Assembly: GCA_963969395.1 (NCBI GenBank)
Contig: OZ017795.1
Location: 15,190,001-15,254,000, forward strand
From: Pseudoscleropodium purum
Lineage: Eukaryota > Streptophyta > Bryopsida > Hypnales > Brachytheciaceae
DNA length: 64,000 nucleotides
Direction: 5' to 3'
The translations under genes and the position numbers were made by a program. Position 1 is the first letter of the stretch; each line of letters begins with the position of its first letter. Below the pieces are notes generated by a model. That model had not been told where the DNA came from. It ran no database searches and saw only the letters and a list, made by a program, of their open reading frames with translations. Positions 23,034 through 35,179 of this stretch are shown in pieces.

Positions 23034-23347
23034 AAATGGTGAATTTTGTTAAAATGGTGGTATTCCATATGCCATTTTCACACCTTGACATCTAGGACAA
23101 ATATACATTGCTAACATCTAGGTTACTTTTAGATTTCTGAAATCTATGACTAATATAGATATCAAACCAAGAAATTTGATAAATCTAGAAATGATATAGA
23201 TTTCAGATATCTAGGAGACTTGTAGATCTCAAAATTCTAATATTGATATAGATTCTAATACAAAAAAAACGGTTTGAACTGTGCAATTTGAATTGCTAAA
23301 AGTGCCAAATTCACGAAATACTGTCATTTTAATGAAATTGGCAATTT
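23034..23347. mobile_element. MITE copy 2, same family
   Basis: It aligns with copy 1 across its length (shared GTATTCCATATGCCATTTTC, CACCTTGACATC, TTTGAATTGCTAAAAGT) and has similar inverted ends (TTTTGTTAAAATGGTGG left; TTTCATTAAAATGACAG as the reverse complement of the right). It starts just after an 18-base A run (22990-23007). The two copies lie about 210 bp apart in the same orientation. Confidence 0.65.
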
Positions 23348-24851
23348 AACCTTGAAATGCTAGACAATCCAAAAGTGACTAATGGATGACTTTCTACATC
23401 ACCGTAGAAAAGAAGAATGTACCTATTACTTCATAAATTAAATCATTTTTGACAAAGAACCTTTGTGATAAGTCTTTTTTTTTTTGTAGGATTAGAGAAT
23501 TCAAATAAGTGCACTTTGTAGATGAAATAATGAATTGAATTGCACCTCTTGTTGTACAAATCAAAGAAAATGTTCTTCCCAACCCTTCTTTGAATTTTGT
23601 CCCTAACTTTTGACTAGAGGCTTGGAATCTCAAATGGATTTTTGGAGATGAAAGTTAGCTTGATTTACCATATTTTCTTAGTTCAAAGGTTTCTTAAAAA
23701 AAACTATTCTACTACACCTATATGAGGTCTAGAGTTCTACATTGAATAGTAGTCCTGCATTTGACTTAACTAGATATAAGCAGTTGAGCATCTACAAATC
23801 TTAAATTATATAAATTGTTTTACTTCCCATGACCTCACTTGTATAAAGAGATTGCCTACATAGCCTCGTTCACACGCACCAATAAAGACTTACAAATCTA
23901 TATGAAGTAATTATTGGAAAATTTCAATACTTTTGATTTTTCCTAGTTGGCTTCCACTAATTTTGCCTTTAGATAGCTAATGTTTTTATGTAGTGCATTG
24001 TCTACCAAGCATGTTGATAAGAGTGGCTGTCAAGAGCTAGAATCTTCATTTTCAAAAGATTTCGAAGTTTTTATTATGGACTACTATTGCTCTAGTGGGC
24101 CAACAATATAAAAGTGATAAATGATTGTAGGAGCACTTTAAAGTCGATGCCACCTTAAATGCCATGTAGGTTTGATAGATAGCTGAGTACTTAGGTGGGA
24201 ATGCATGATGATTTATAGCTGATTTAATGCCATAGTAAGGCCATGTGGGAACGTTCTTTTACTTGTGTATGTATACAAATGTCCAAGTAACTAGGTTGTT
24301 AAGCTTCTTGACCAAGCCGTACATGAAGTATTCTCCATGTAGGTCACATGAGTTCGTTAGCAGTAATATCTCCGACTTAGTGTCTTTTCATCTTTATTTT
24401 TACGCTGTAGTTGACAGTTAGCTCAAGCGTTGAAGACAAATAATTCTCACCAAACTTTGTCAAAATTGGAGGGACAAGGTGCACATTCATTGTTGGTTAG
24501 GATTGTCTTCAAAGCACCCATTCATCGTAACTCAGCAAGGAGTGTCTTTGGGAGACATTATTTGAGGATTGTTTGCAGCTAATGAATTTCATTGCTGAGA
24601 AATATAACAAATCACCATGCCACCACCACCTCTCAGTTCCTAGTCCCCTTCCAACTTCGTCTAAAGATTCAAACCCTGCAAAAGCTACGAAAGCTTCTTC
24701 CTGTTTGTTGCCTACGAGCCACTGACAGAGGAAAAAATTATTCCGACTCATACTCATGGGAATCAACCAAGCCAGCTGAATGTCATGAACCGGTGAACTC
24801 TATGAACAAGGAGAACATCTTTACCATTGCCATCTGCATCTGCCACCCAAC

Positions 24852-25547
24852 TCATCCTATTAAATTACACATGGCTTGCCCAGCATTCGCCATACTGGCC
24901 GCCATCTGTTGTGTCATATACAGCTGCATCTGCAACTGCGCCGGCGTCATCATCGTCACACCCTTCTCCGAATCGTCCACCCCACCAGTAGGAGCTGCAT
25001 CTGGATCCGGACACTCCGCATGCAAATCGAAGTCACACATCGCACAATTATAGTGCAGTCCACGCGAGATGCCCCCCTTGCACACATCGCATATTTTGAA
25101 ACACCCAGGTGCTAGTTTGAGGAGCTTAAGGTTGTGTTTCAGGTGGCTCGGGTGTCGGATGGTCCTTGCCATCTGCGCACACTTGGCGTGCACGCCGTAA
25201 TCGCAGTTGTCGGCGCATTTGTACGACCACCTGGAGTTTTTCTTATGGAAGAGCTCCGTGCACGCGTCGCAGGTGCCCCTGCCCTTGTACAAGTCGTACC
25301 AGTAATTTTCAGGGGTGAGAACGAGCTTGTGTTCGGGGTGGTGGAAAAATTTGATCTCGTGTTCTTCCGGGTGCTCGTCTTGGGGGTCGGAATCGGGAGG
25401 GGATTCGTGGGAGATTTCGAAGGAGAGAGAGAATTTGCTGACTTTGTTGCCTTCTCCGTTGCCGAGGCCGCCGTCAAAGAGAACGCTGCCGTCTGGTTGC
25501 GTAGAGAGGCCCCCTTCAATCTTCATATCACTGTGTGCATACAGCAA
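24852..25547 (-). CDS. DC1 (divergent C1) zinc-finger protein
   Basis: 231 aa. An acidic, disordered N-terminus (residues 1-65) is followed by two C1-like zinc modules. Module 1 covers about 70-123 (HPEHKLVLTP, then C93, C96, C111, C115, H120, C123). Module 2 covers about 132-179 (H132, H138, C153, C156, C168, C171, H176, C179). The tail is Met/Gln-rich (PAQLQMQLYMTQQM). DC1 proteins are plant-specific and mostly uncharacterised; binding of zinc is expected, and roles in stress or hormone responses are known for some members. The start at 25547 is used; Met at 25526 is an alternative. A possible acceptor (GTATGCACACAG) lies between them, so an upstream exon is possible. Intact, apparently single copy, and it lies between the two lectin-TIR duplicates. 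Confidence 0.85.
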   Translation of the reverse strand: MLYAHSDMKIEGGLSTQPDGSVLFDGGLGNGEGNKVSKFSLSFEISHESPPDSDPQDEHPEEHEIKFFHHPEHKLVLTPENYWYDLYKGRGTCDACTELFHKKNSRWSYKCADNCDYGVHAKCAQMARTIRHPSHLKHNLKLLKLAPGCFKICDVCKGGISRGLHYNCAMCDFDLHAECPDPDAAPTGGVDDSEKGVTMMTPAQLQMQLYMTQQMAASMANAGQAMCNLIG

Positions 25548-26175
25548 ATGCGTCAGTGGAAGTCATGAGCCCATACGAATTCGACGTCAGTTTTGAACTC
25601 AATCAGAACAAAAGATGAGACACAAACTTTTAATTAGCACCTAGAGATGGGACGCTTTGCATCTCAAGCCATTTGGTGCTTAAGATCAGGATGCTCGACT
25701 TTAAGCACAGGTTTATAGGATTAATTAGGGGATGAGTTCAATGGAAGTTATTGAGCCCACATCGTCAATGGCGTTAAAGTAATGGGGCCCCGGCGACAAA
25801 AGTTGTAACACAAATCTATACATTAGCTCTAAAAACTAGGAGTAGTATGAACTAAGGTTTCATGCCATGAGAAGCTGTTACAAGTAAAAGTTGATACCAA
25901 GATTTAAAGGAGGATGCAAGTTCTAATGCAAGCCCGAGTAATTGCAGAAGAGCAGTGTCTCGAAAACATTACTCGAGAGCGGAAATACAGAGCATTTACG
26001 AGAACCAAAGATCAAAGTGCATGAACAAACGCCTAGGATGCACTTGGTTAGGGCGAGGAGACTGACTTGATCCATTTACAACAGGGCGTGACTCGGGGTG
26101 TGAGCGCTGTGGGAACAAGGTAATTGAGGTGTAAGGTTTGGGTGGTTCAGCGTCACTTTCTTCTTTGGAACAGCG

Positions 26176-26226
26176 ATGGCCAAGGGCGTCCTAAGCGAAG
26201 GGTCAATGATATCCACTTATGTCGAG
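26176..26226 (+). CDS. Possible short first exon, unrecognised
   Basis: An ATG opens MAKGVLSEGSMISTYVE and runs directly into GAG|GTATGT, a good plant splice donor. Read through, the frame extends to 26385 as a 69-residue peptide with no known features. No downstream exon was identified. Confidence 0.15.
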
Positions 26227-26709
26227 GTATGTTTGCACTTGATGTTTAGAGAGGTGCTAGCAAAAGTGAATTCAAGCCAAATTAAAGGTCTATCAAAAGG
26301 CATTTCTAAAATCCAAGGTCTTATCATCAAGCGCAAGCAAATCCCACAGGATCATTTTGTAGTGCTCAGTAGGGTCTTAAAGTAGATTCCTGTACAATAA
26401 AGAATAAGTTACAATTCCTCAGTCTTGCATTTTTCTTGTCGACCTCAAAATTTGCTCATATGAAATTACATTAGCAGGAGGTGATTTGGACAGAAGACTT
26501 ATCAAAACCCCAGAATTTTTTTTCATGAGACATGGAGACTTAGCAGTTTATCACAAGCCTTAAACACTTCGCTCTGAAGGGTTTGTGAGTATGAGGTTCC
26601 CTAAAGTACAATTTAGAAAAACTTAGTTTAAATTGTGACTACCTAAGATTTATAATGTACATGAGCTCAGATTTGATGTTAACATTAACAAGAGACTTGT
26701 GACTGGTTC

Positions 26710-26904
26710 TTACACATTAATGTGCCCACGCGGAGGTGCTTCAGGTTTTCTTGAGAAGCGAATCACAAACTCTTCATCGTCCTCGTCAAGGCGCCAATTG
26801 AAGAACTGGTCGTAATGGCTTCTCATTGTACCGTCTGCGCAATTGCAGTCAGGAAGTAAGGTTCTGACTACATATTCCACTACATATTGCAGACTAAATC
26901 TCAA
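26710..26904 (-). CDS. Possible coding exon, unrecognised
   Basis: The minus-strand frame has protein-like charge distribution (HYDQFFNWRLDEDDEEF, then VIRFSRKPEAPPRGH) in otherwise AT-rich DNA. It ends at TAA, but that stop overlaps GTGTAAGAA, which could be a splice donor. It lies 1.2 kb upstream of the DC1 gene on the same strand, so it could be an upstream exon of that gene or a separate fragment. No domain recognised. Confidence 0.25.
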   Translation of the reverse strand: MRFSLQYVVEYVVRTLLPDCNCADGTMRSHYDQFFNWRLDEDDEEFVIRFSRKPEAPPRGHINV

Positions 26905-28497
26905 CTTTACAACTGGGGTTATACAATTTAGCTAGCTTTACACCTTCACTATTCAAGGATCTCAATCAAGAGTCATAAAATAGACATCTTAGCATAGGCG
27001 ATAGAGACTTCTACACAACATGAAGCAGACTGAGCAAATTGATCAAAAGCTCGTTATTTACAGTCCTGCAAACATGTCCCTAAGTAGCAATAAATTAGTT
27101 AACTCAGAGATAAATACAATTTAAGGTGATAACACGCCACGGCGACGACATAAACCAGCACGGAGTGTACGTATACAATGTGTACCTGAGAAATCGTCAT
27201 CTCTTTTCCATGAAAGTCGACCACGCATGTCCAACTTTACATTGGGCATATCTTCGTAGTTCCAGTTCTGCACTAGTCGGCTCTCTCCCATGTCTGGCTG
27301 GCTCTTAATATTTCAGATTTCGATATGCTTATCTTGGAGCAGAGCTTGAATCTGTCATGTATTAGGCAGAAAGAGTCGATCAATATCAGAAACCTATTCC
27401 ACAATTAAGCAGTTGCGAAAACCGTCTTCGCATTGACTTACTGCAAACTTAAGTTAACTCAGCTAACCCTGCTCTTCAACAATAACTTTAGTCCATTTCG
27501 ATCAATGACTCAATATTACATGCAAATCTTACAGGCACCCCTTATTGAATCCCAATGTGAAAAATGTGCAGAGGGTAGATCTGTGTACAGTACATTGTTC
27601 ACACCGCGATTCAATATGAAATGCCTGTGATTATAGCTCCACATTGGGCAACAAGATGTAGTGAGATCACAGAAACTCAGACAAGTGATCGACACAGCTA
27701 TGACAGACTAACAATGAGTGGCAAAACAATTGTAAAGGAAAGATCTTGGATTTGTGTGCTCACATCATTCGATCACCCACTACTCGATCTTCAGAGTGTG
27801 CGACTACTTCTATGATTTATACGTTAACGCAAGTTGTTGGTGCAAAGCTCCTGCAGGCACCTACTCCTGAATTTCGAAGGATTGAAGAGGTGTATGGTAA
27901 AAACGCCAAGCTAGGTCTGTCGAGATCCAGACAAAGCGGACTCGATCCTGGACAGAGCGCCAAGCCATGTTGATACAGGAGTGGCGAATTTTGATCCAAG
28001 TTGCTGTGATTACTATTTTTCAGTAGTCGGTAACCTCGCTTCGTGGCCCACTTTAGACGAGTTTCAATGCCACTTGCGTTGAGTTAACAGTATCTATCAT
28101 CTTGCATCTTGATTGGTGCAAAATCATTTTAATTCGGATTGTGGACTTTTGAGTTGACTTTCCACTGAATAGTTTAGTCTTGCAATCGTCTGCGCAGTGG
28201 GTTCTTTTTATCATTTTGGAGAAGTAGCCACTTATTTCTTCAGTACTCATGTGATACTTGCGTAATAGTTGGTGATATCTATATCAAAACTAGATGATGC
28301 TTAGGTAAAATTTGGCTAATGGTCTTAAAAATACAACTATAGTAATTTATTTTGACTGAAAAAAATGAAAATTTTCTTAAAAAACCCACCTATTGGTGGT
28401 ATCCAATCGCCAAAAATATTTTGCATTGTAAAAACAATGCCTCTCCGGTATGGCGTGAATCCTATTTAAAGCAACTCCACCACTTCAACTTATTAAT

Positions 28498-28850
28498 ATG
28501 GAAGTTGAAAAGGATTTCAGAGTCAAGCGGCGGAAGCAGTTGCATGAGTGGCTCTCCGCTTCTTCCGGAACAATCGCACTGCATCAACGCGTCATCCCTC
28601 GCCAACACTCTATCCAGCTTGTTTTGCGCCGTCGAAGACATTATCGGAGATGGTGTGGCTGCGGGGACCCTCTCGCGACTGCCCTGTAAGTTACACTGCC
28701 GCTCCTCTCACCTGGCTCATCTCTGATGTGCAGCTATGGCGGACTTGCAAGTGCGCTCATTGATCGAGAAATGAAAGACGATTCAGGGCCCGACGAGCTT
28801 TCCGCTACCATGATAATGGATCAGCTTCAAGTGTCCATCGATGAAGAGCG
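28498..28850 (+). CDS. Possible small spliced gene, unrecognised
   Basis: A GC-richer island in AT-rich DNA with good splice signals: donor CCCT|GTAAGT at 28686, acceptor TGTGCAG ending at 28733, and a second strong donor GCGA|GTAAGT near 28851. A TATA-like CTATTTAAAG lies near 28460. Starting from ATG 28498 (MEVEKDFRVKRRKQL), the first intron preserves the frame into YGGLASALIDREMKDD. The alternative frame through CINASSLANTLSSLFCAV also looks protein-like, so the frame is undecided. The 48-bp intron is shorter than usual for plants. No family recognised. Confidence 0.25.
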
Positions 28851-29031
28851 AGTAAGTAAGGATTGCAACACTGCTGATCGATCGGATGATCCGCCTCCGA
28901 AGTTGCGTGACTTGTTCTCATTCCAAGTTGTCATCGTAGTTATTTATTTGCTTGTAAAGCTGGTTGCCCCTTTCGATCTGCGATCCTGGTGTAAGTTGAG
29001 TCTCGAGACGGTGAATTTAATCGAACCCTAA

Positions 29032-30240
29032 CAACATGAGAGTACCATACGCTATGGTCATATTCGCCAATCAAAAGACAAACTGAATTAATTTTAGACA
29101 CATGTGGAGCTTCACTCTTGCGCAGTTTCTAAATTTTTGGGAATGGTAATGTTTCAACATTTTTTCAAAATTTTAATTAGATTGTATTGAAAATAGCCTA
29201 AAATAAAGGCACCATTGAATTACTAGTCCATGTCTTGGGAATTTCCTCAATATTCAACATTACTGTAGCTTTCAAAATTTCAGAATATTTTGAACATCTT
29301 TTTAAAACAATAAAAATTTGACATCAAATTTGACAATGGAGTAGGAGCATTAGTTTTGCCGTTGTTATTTATGAAGAATGATGATGCAAGGTGAGTTTTA
29401 CATATTATTTATAAATTGCAAATACTTACAAAGTGTGCAAGATTGCACTGGAGTCACAGTGAATTTAGTAGCAGTATCAAGGAAGCCAATAACTTAGATG
29501 AATACAACCTCGCATTTTTCAGTAACAAAATGCTAGAGAGAATCAAAGTTGACTCTTAAAGGTCATAATCCAAGAAATGATTTCATTTGCTCTAAGAAAT
29601 GTTGAAGCTTCGTTCTACTGACACAAATGAAATGGAATTTCATTGCAAAAGAATTTAAAACACATAATGGCCAGCCACTAAGCTTTGTTCTAGGATTTGG
29701 GGACTGTATCTGTAAGTTGTGAGTCTTAAGAAGAAATTAGTTTTGATGTGCACCACATCAACCACATGACATTCCTAGAACGATGTATTACTGTAATTTA
29801 ATTTTCATTTTGTATGCACTATTCTTAATCAATTTCCTTGTTCCAATTGGTTCAATGGTGACCATGATATCACATAACCTTGCCAAGCTTGAAAACAAAG
29901 GACAACCTGTCACAAGCAAAGGTTTGTAGTCTGAGTGAGCTGTGAATTTGCAGAGAGGTAGAGCTGAAGGACACGATTGAATAGGGTTTTGTTTTTCCAA
30001 ATCATGGGTGCTATTGTGACTCACAATTCATATTTCGTCCATAAATGTGATGCACTTGGTGTTCCAAGTTTGAGTACCATGGACAAAAGCTACACGGTTG
30101 TCCTATGCATGTTGACTTATGGAGTCACCACATATGTTGCTAGATATATTGGAGAGAGTCACCGTGGTCATGGAAGCAATGAAAAGATTTGTTTGAAAAG
30201 ATTTTCATATTTAAAACCACCTACACAAATTAATTGATTT
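29032..30240. other. Intergenic; nothing recognised
   Basis: AT-rich sequence between the possible gene at 28.5 kb and duplication copy B. Open frames at 29788-30237 overlap each other on opposite strands and match no family I know. Confidence 0.4.
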
Positions 30241-31619
30241 AAAAATGCTATAAGTTCTTACACTCCATGAATATTTTTACCAATTACATTCATCAAAATC
30301 CTTCTCTTTAATTAGTATTAGGATCTATGCTCTTGGTAAAAATATTCATCACATATAAGAATTTATTGAATTTTTAAGTCATTCAATGGATGTAACTTTA
30401 AATATCAATACTCTAAATATCATTACTAGCATACTTGTTATAGTGAACAACTTGAGTTGCACGAGTGGTGAAAGGGTACCTTTGTTTCATAATTCAATCA
30501 TCTCTGTTGATTTATAGTGAATGAAGTAGAGTTGGGTTTGAAATGGTGAACCAAGAGTCAAAATAGAAAGTTGAACAAAGGAACTAGTAGTCAAACGGTG
30601 CCCTTACACCTCTTCAAAATCTAAACTTATTGAGACCCTCATTACACTACAAGTAATAAGTGGGTTGTGAATAAAAAGTTTGTAGTAAAAGAGCATCAAA
30701 ATTTCAAAAGTTAAAAAACATGAAGAGCTACATTTTAGATTTTAAATTCATTAGAAAGACTCATATAGACAACACTTTTGTCCATAGGGCAATAAAAGTG
30801 TACAACTCTTGAATTTTCAAAAATTACATCAAGCCCATCTATTGATGTAGACTTGAAGCAAATTATGGGGCTCCTTGTTCCAAAATCCAAATAGCTCATA
30901 ATCCATCATTTAAAAAGAATTCACTTAGTAAATTGCGTTATTTTTAAAATATACTTAAAAATATAGAAGATGCTATAGTAGAAGGCACTAGGCGTTCATT
31001 AGAAACAATGTGATTTCATACACAAGGGTCCAATTATTAAATTCAAATAACAATTCAAACCCAATTAATTTTTAAAATAGATTTATGAAATATAGTATTA
31101 CAGGTATTATATATAAAATAAAGTATTAAGCAAAGTACATGTTTGAAAATAATTATATTTTATATAGGGGTTATATGACTTAGGATTTTTTCCCAATTTA
31201 CTTTATAGAAGTAGGAAATCATATGGTGTTAATTCTTAGGATTTCTTATTACGTGACTATGAGGGTTGGCTATAAATGCCTAGAATTATATGTATAAGTT
31301 TTGTATACATAGAAAATGACCTTAGATAATTTGGACATTTGCATTGTCTATTTTCTATCTTTGGGGTTGTCTATATCCTTGGTGTCACTTTTGGTAATGG
31401 CAATATAGCATGTTATAGTACCAAATATATCTAGATGTGCAATGTCTACAAATTTGTAGTTATCTACTAGTTTGAATTTGCATACATGAATATGCAAGCT
31501 TTTCATCTAAGAAGAACTATAACAAGCATACACCTACATGTATGATTCTCCAAAAAAAATTAAATGAATTCCTAAGGGACCAACATGTGTTTTTTGGCTA
31601 CATAGTAATTTTGGACAAG

Positions 31620-32450
31620 TACATGTGACTAGAGATTTCCATATTTTTGGCCCAATTTTTAATAAAAAGTGAGGGAGCTCAAGGATTATCTTTTATATGC
31701 ACTAAATTTCATGACATTTGGAAATATGAGTAAAAAGTTATGGCCCAATATGTTAATTTTTTTCATAAATGGATAGTTTGGGCAAATTAGAAAAAATCAC
31801 TTCTTGTAGAAACAAAATTTTGAAATTGTTTTTTTGGAGTTTCATATTTGTAGAAAGCTTTGAATCATCCCATTTTGATCAAAGAGTCAAAAGTCATGAG
31901 GATTTTTCGTTTGTAGATAGTTTTGGATTCTCTATTCTAAAGTAAACTTTTAAGTTGTTTATCTTACTCAATTTTCCATATTTTTGGAAATAAAATAAAA
32001 TGATAGGATGTAGATTGTTTAATACAACACTGCAACCATTGGGATTGGCATTTTTCAATTCTATAATTAAATTCTCTATAATTTAGTATTTTGAGTCATT
32101 TACTACTTTCTACCTATTATTTTTTTCCCTATATGTTGTACAATACCAAATGATCTAAAGATTTGCCTTGGAGAATGAATCCAAAGAAGCACGACTGTTT
32201 AGACATTCTTTCATAGAAAAGTGAGCTTGCAAGGCCAAAAAATGATTTTAGTAAATTTGAATGCTTATATCTTGCAATCCATGTGGTGGAAATTTCAAAA
32301 GTTTTACCACATGTTCTCAAGTCAGCACACTATAAGATCCTACAGTTGCATGCATCAAAAAAAGTTTCTTGTCCAAAAATTTGGTACTTGTACTTAAAAT
32401 GGCAATTTCGAGCATTTTTTGTGAAAACATAGTCATGGAACTTTAGGGAT
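31620..32450. repeat. Dispersed repeat inside duplication copy B
   Basis: Inverted relative of 15250-16110. It sits at a different point of the duplicated unit from the repeat in copy A, so two members of the same family inserted independently after the duplication. AT-rich, non-coding; the right edge is near GAACTTTAGGGATTAAG. Confidence 0.7.
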
Positions 32451-33740
32451 TAAGCGCAAGGTGCCACAAATTAGAGGGTGCTAGATTATTACCTAACAAT
32501 TGGGGTTCTTTAATAGCACCAAAAAAATAATACCCCTATACTAATACCTTAGTGTACTCACATGCTTCCAAAGTTGAATAAGAGGTGCCTCCCTCATGGC
32601 AGCTACTTGAGGTTACTTTCAATGGCCCTTTCCTTTACACTACCTTCAAAAGCCATGATCTTCAAAGACTAATACAAGCCCATGGACCTTGAGAAATTTT
32701 GTGCAAGGAAACTCAATTAAGTTACTGTGTGATACTAGTACATAATAAACTATTTCATCTTCATATGGCTCGTTGTGTAAAAAGAAATAGCACTATAAAT
32801 ACCTACCAAATTCTCAAATCTGTAGAGTAAAATTGCGAGCAGCCCAAACTTCAGTCCTACTATACTGTTCAGGATAACTGGAAATTCCAAAGGTGGTTAA
32901 ATTCGTTGAAAACAGCTTCATCATGAGCACCAAATTGTGTGATTTCCAAGATCCCAGCTCCGAAAAGTAGGAGTGGCATGGATACGAAGTTCACGGCAAT
33001 TGGATGACGAAAATTCTGCCAATTTCACAAGGTTATTGGGAAGTCAAATTCAGCTAGTGAAACCTGCCATCTGACAAATATGAGGATAAAGTCTATGCCA
33101 GAGTAGGAATGTCAAATGTCCTCTAATGAAGCAGAACATGAGGAAGACTTACAAGTATAATTTTTTCAGATATCAGAAATCTCCTCTCATGAAGCTACAT
33201 GAGAAGGTAAAGTATGGCACTTTCAATGGAGATAGCAAGCTCAAAATAAAGATGTCCTGAAGAAACGTGTGCCAACTCTGAGCTGATCCGCAAGCTCAAC
33301 CAAATATTACTTCCCCATCTCTACACATAAAGCAATCTCTTCCCACAGAACCTTAACTCCACTTTCCAAAATCTTTTGATGGACTCGAAGTTACGATCGG
33401 GTGTACTCGCAGGGGAGTATTCAAGCATGTCTGCATCATTCGACTGGAATACGATCGGATGGTTTCCCTTGGTAGAGATCTGAGTTCATGCCTCTTCCAA
33501 AATTCCTTGCCTCGATCAGACCATGGTCAAGTACTCAAAATCGTTAAAATCACGCATTTGAGAGCTCCAAATTGTGGCATTCGCGTGCACAAAGCTCTAA
33601 AAACTGAGACTGATATACATCTGAGGTTCCGGTTGGCATTTGGAGATTAAGCTTGTGCCCATCTTTTGATATTTGACATTTTGAGAAATAGTATGAATAA
33701 AGCTCTGACCAGAAGACTCGTATTAATAGAGAGCCTATTT

Positions 33741-33759
33741 GGTGGTGGTGGTGGTGGTG
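33741..33759. repeat. (GGT)6 microsatellite
   Basis: Six GGT units plus one base, lying between GAGCCTATTT and GCGTGAAAATCT. The duplicate at about 16700 reads GAGCCTATTTGGGGAAAAATCT, so the array arose in copy B after duplication. Confidence 0.9.
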
Positions 33760-35179
33760 CGTGAAAATCTCAGACGAATCATCAACTTCGGTTATTCTTT
33801 TAGATAAGAACTACCAATAGCCAAAACGCCATAATTTCATGGTACAATTATGAATATCAGAACCCGCTTCAGGAGATTGTATTTGGAAGGCAGTGCAATA
33901 TTCATTACCGTGAAGCAAAAACAAAAGAACGCCAAACCATGAATTCAATTATGCAATAAGATCAGATCAAATGATCTCGACTAGCTTCGGGAAGGTGAAA
34001 GCGCTCACATCTGAACTTCTCAATGTAGAAGACATGTTGAGCACTTAAAACACATCAACAATGGCCAAAATTACAGTTTATATTTTAGTTAAATAACACG
34101 CAACGAGCTCCATGAGCTTGAATTAACTCGCAACCTCCTCTTTTCCACCTCTTCGAACAGAATCTTACCAGATACTCCGTTCAGAGTATTTCATGCCAAA
34201 ACTTTGCAATCCATATCGTCAGCTCTTGCATCGTATTCAATACTGGCCACTAATTGGAATCATTTGCAGAATTTTCTCCACTTCATTTCAACAGTCCGAC
34301 AGGTCTGTTGCATCGCACAACCACATGGTCAGCTTCTGAAGAATCAAAGACAATGTACCAATGCAATTAAATAATAAGGTCCCCAGCTTGTATTCTCCTG
34401 AGAATGAGCTTATGGACTTGCACATGAACTTTCCTGCTAACAGTCTGATAACGACATGATAAAGTTCCCATTAAGTTATTGAGGAAATTGTAGAATAGCC
34501 TTAAACCCTCATCAGTCAAAGATGTGTGCATGGTCGGATTAGGGATGGACAGGGAAGCCATTGTTCACCTTTTTCTGAGCTGGTGATGTTAACATTGATA
34601 ACATTGCTCGATCTGGAACACTTGGACTATGTCTCGAGAGCAGCTCCACCTTCGCCGCGTAATTCGCCAGCAACTTGTGCCTTGCGGTCTAAGCAAAAAG
34701 ACACCAAACGCAAGCACAATTCGCCCAAATCAGCTGTGGAAACTTCAGGAAGCTCAACCAAATTGACCACCCCGAGAAGCTAATGACCGAAAATTCTGAA
34801 ATTTGGAATCAATGGCTACCTCATGAGGCTGGAAAACTCAATCGAATACGTCGAGATTCAGGATTTCAATGAGATTGACGCTGTTTCAGTCCCTGAACTG
34901 AAATGTCAGATTCCCATCAGTCTTACTTTCCATTGCTCTGGTTGTCACATTTTTTTGGCGCGCTGGAACCCATCATTCACAGAGAGGTTATCCTTGTTTC
35001 CTTACAGGAAATATGAGAAGTTTCCAAGAGTACTTCGTACGAGGAACGAGGGGAATAAGGGAAAAGCAGCAACTCGGAAAATTCAGTGTCACAAATCAGG
35101 GGACCTAGAGTAATACTCCCTGAAGTCATGGTGGTCAAAATAGGAGGGTCATCTCAGTTTAGCGGATTGTCATTCTCGC

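Larger units (their letters stand above)
21500..24260. repeat. Long dispersed repeat, inverted relative of 50330-52690
   Basis: Similarity is traceable along the whole length in opposite orientation. Matches include ACCCAAATCTA (about 21762 versus AGATTTGGGT about 52425), the GATGAAGAGATT / AATCTCTTCATC block (51737 and 22208), TTGTCCCTAAC near 23600 versus GTTAGGGACAA near 50990, and GTGGGAACG near 24246 versus CATTCCCAC / TGTTCCTACC near 50335-50392. No transposase is visible. A shorter relative of 23578-23760 is at 55015-55240, same orientation. Probably an old non-autonomous transposon family. Confidence 0.65.
20791..24851. other. Intergenic between copy A and the DC1 gene; repeats only
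   Basis: AT-rich DNA made mostly of one long dispersed repeat (about 21500-24260, see separate entry) with two MITE copies. No coding sequence recognised. Confidence 0.5.

Noticed and set aside
24592..25596. Plus-strand frames of 80-150 codons
   Set aside because: Antisense shadows of the DC1 gene, whose minus-strand Cys/His pattern is unambiguous.
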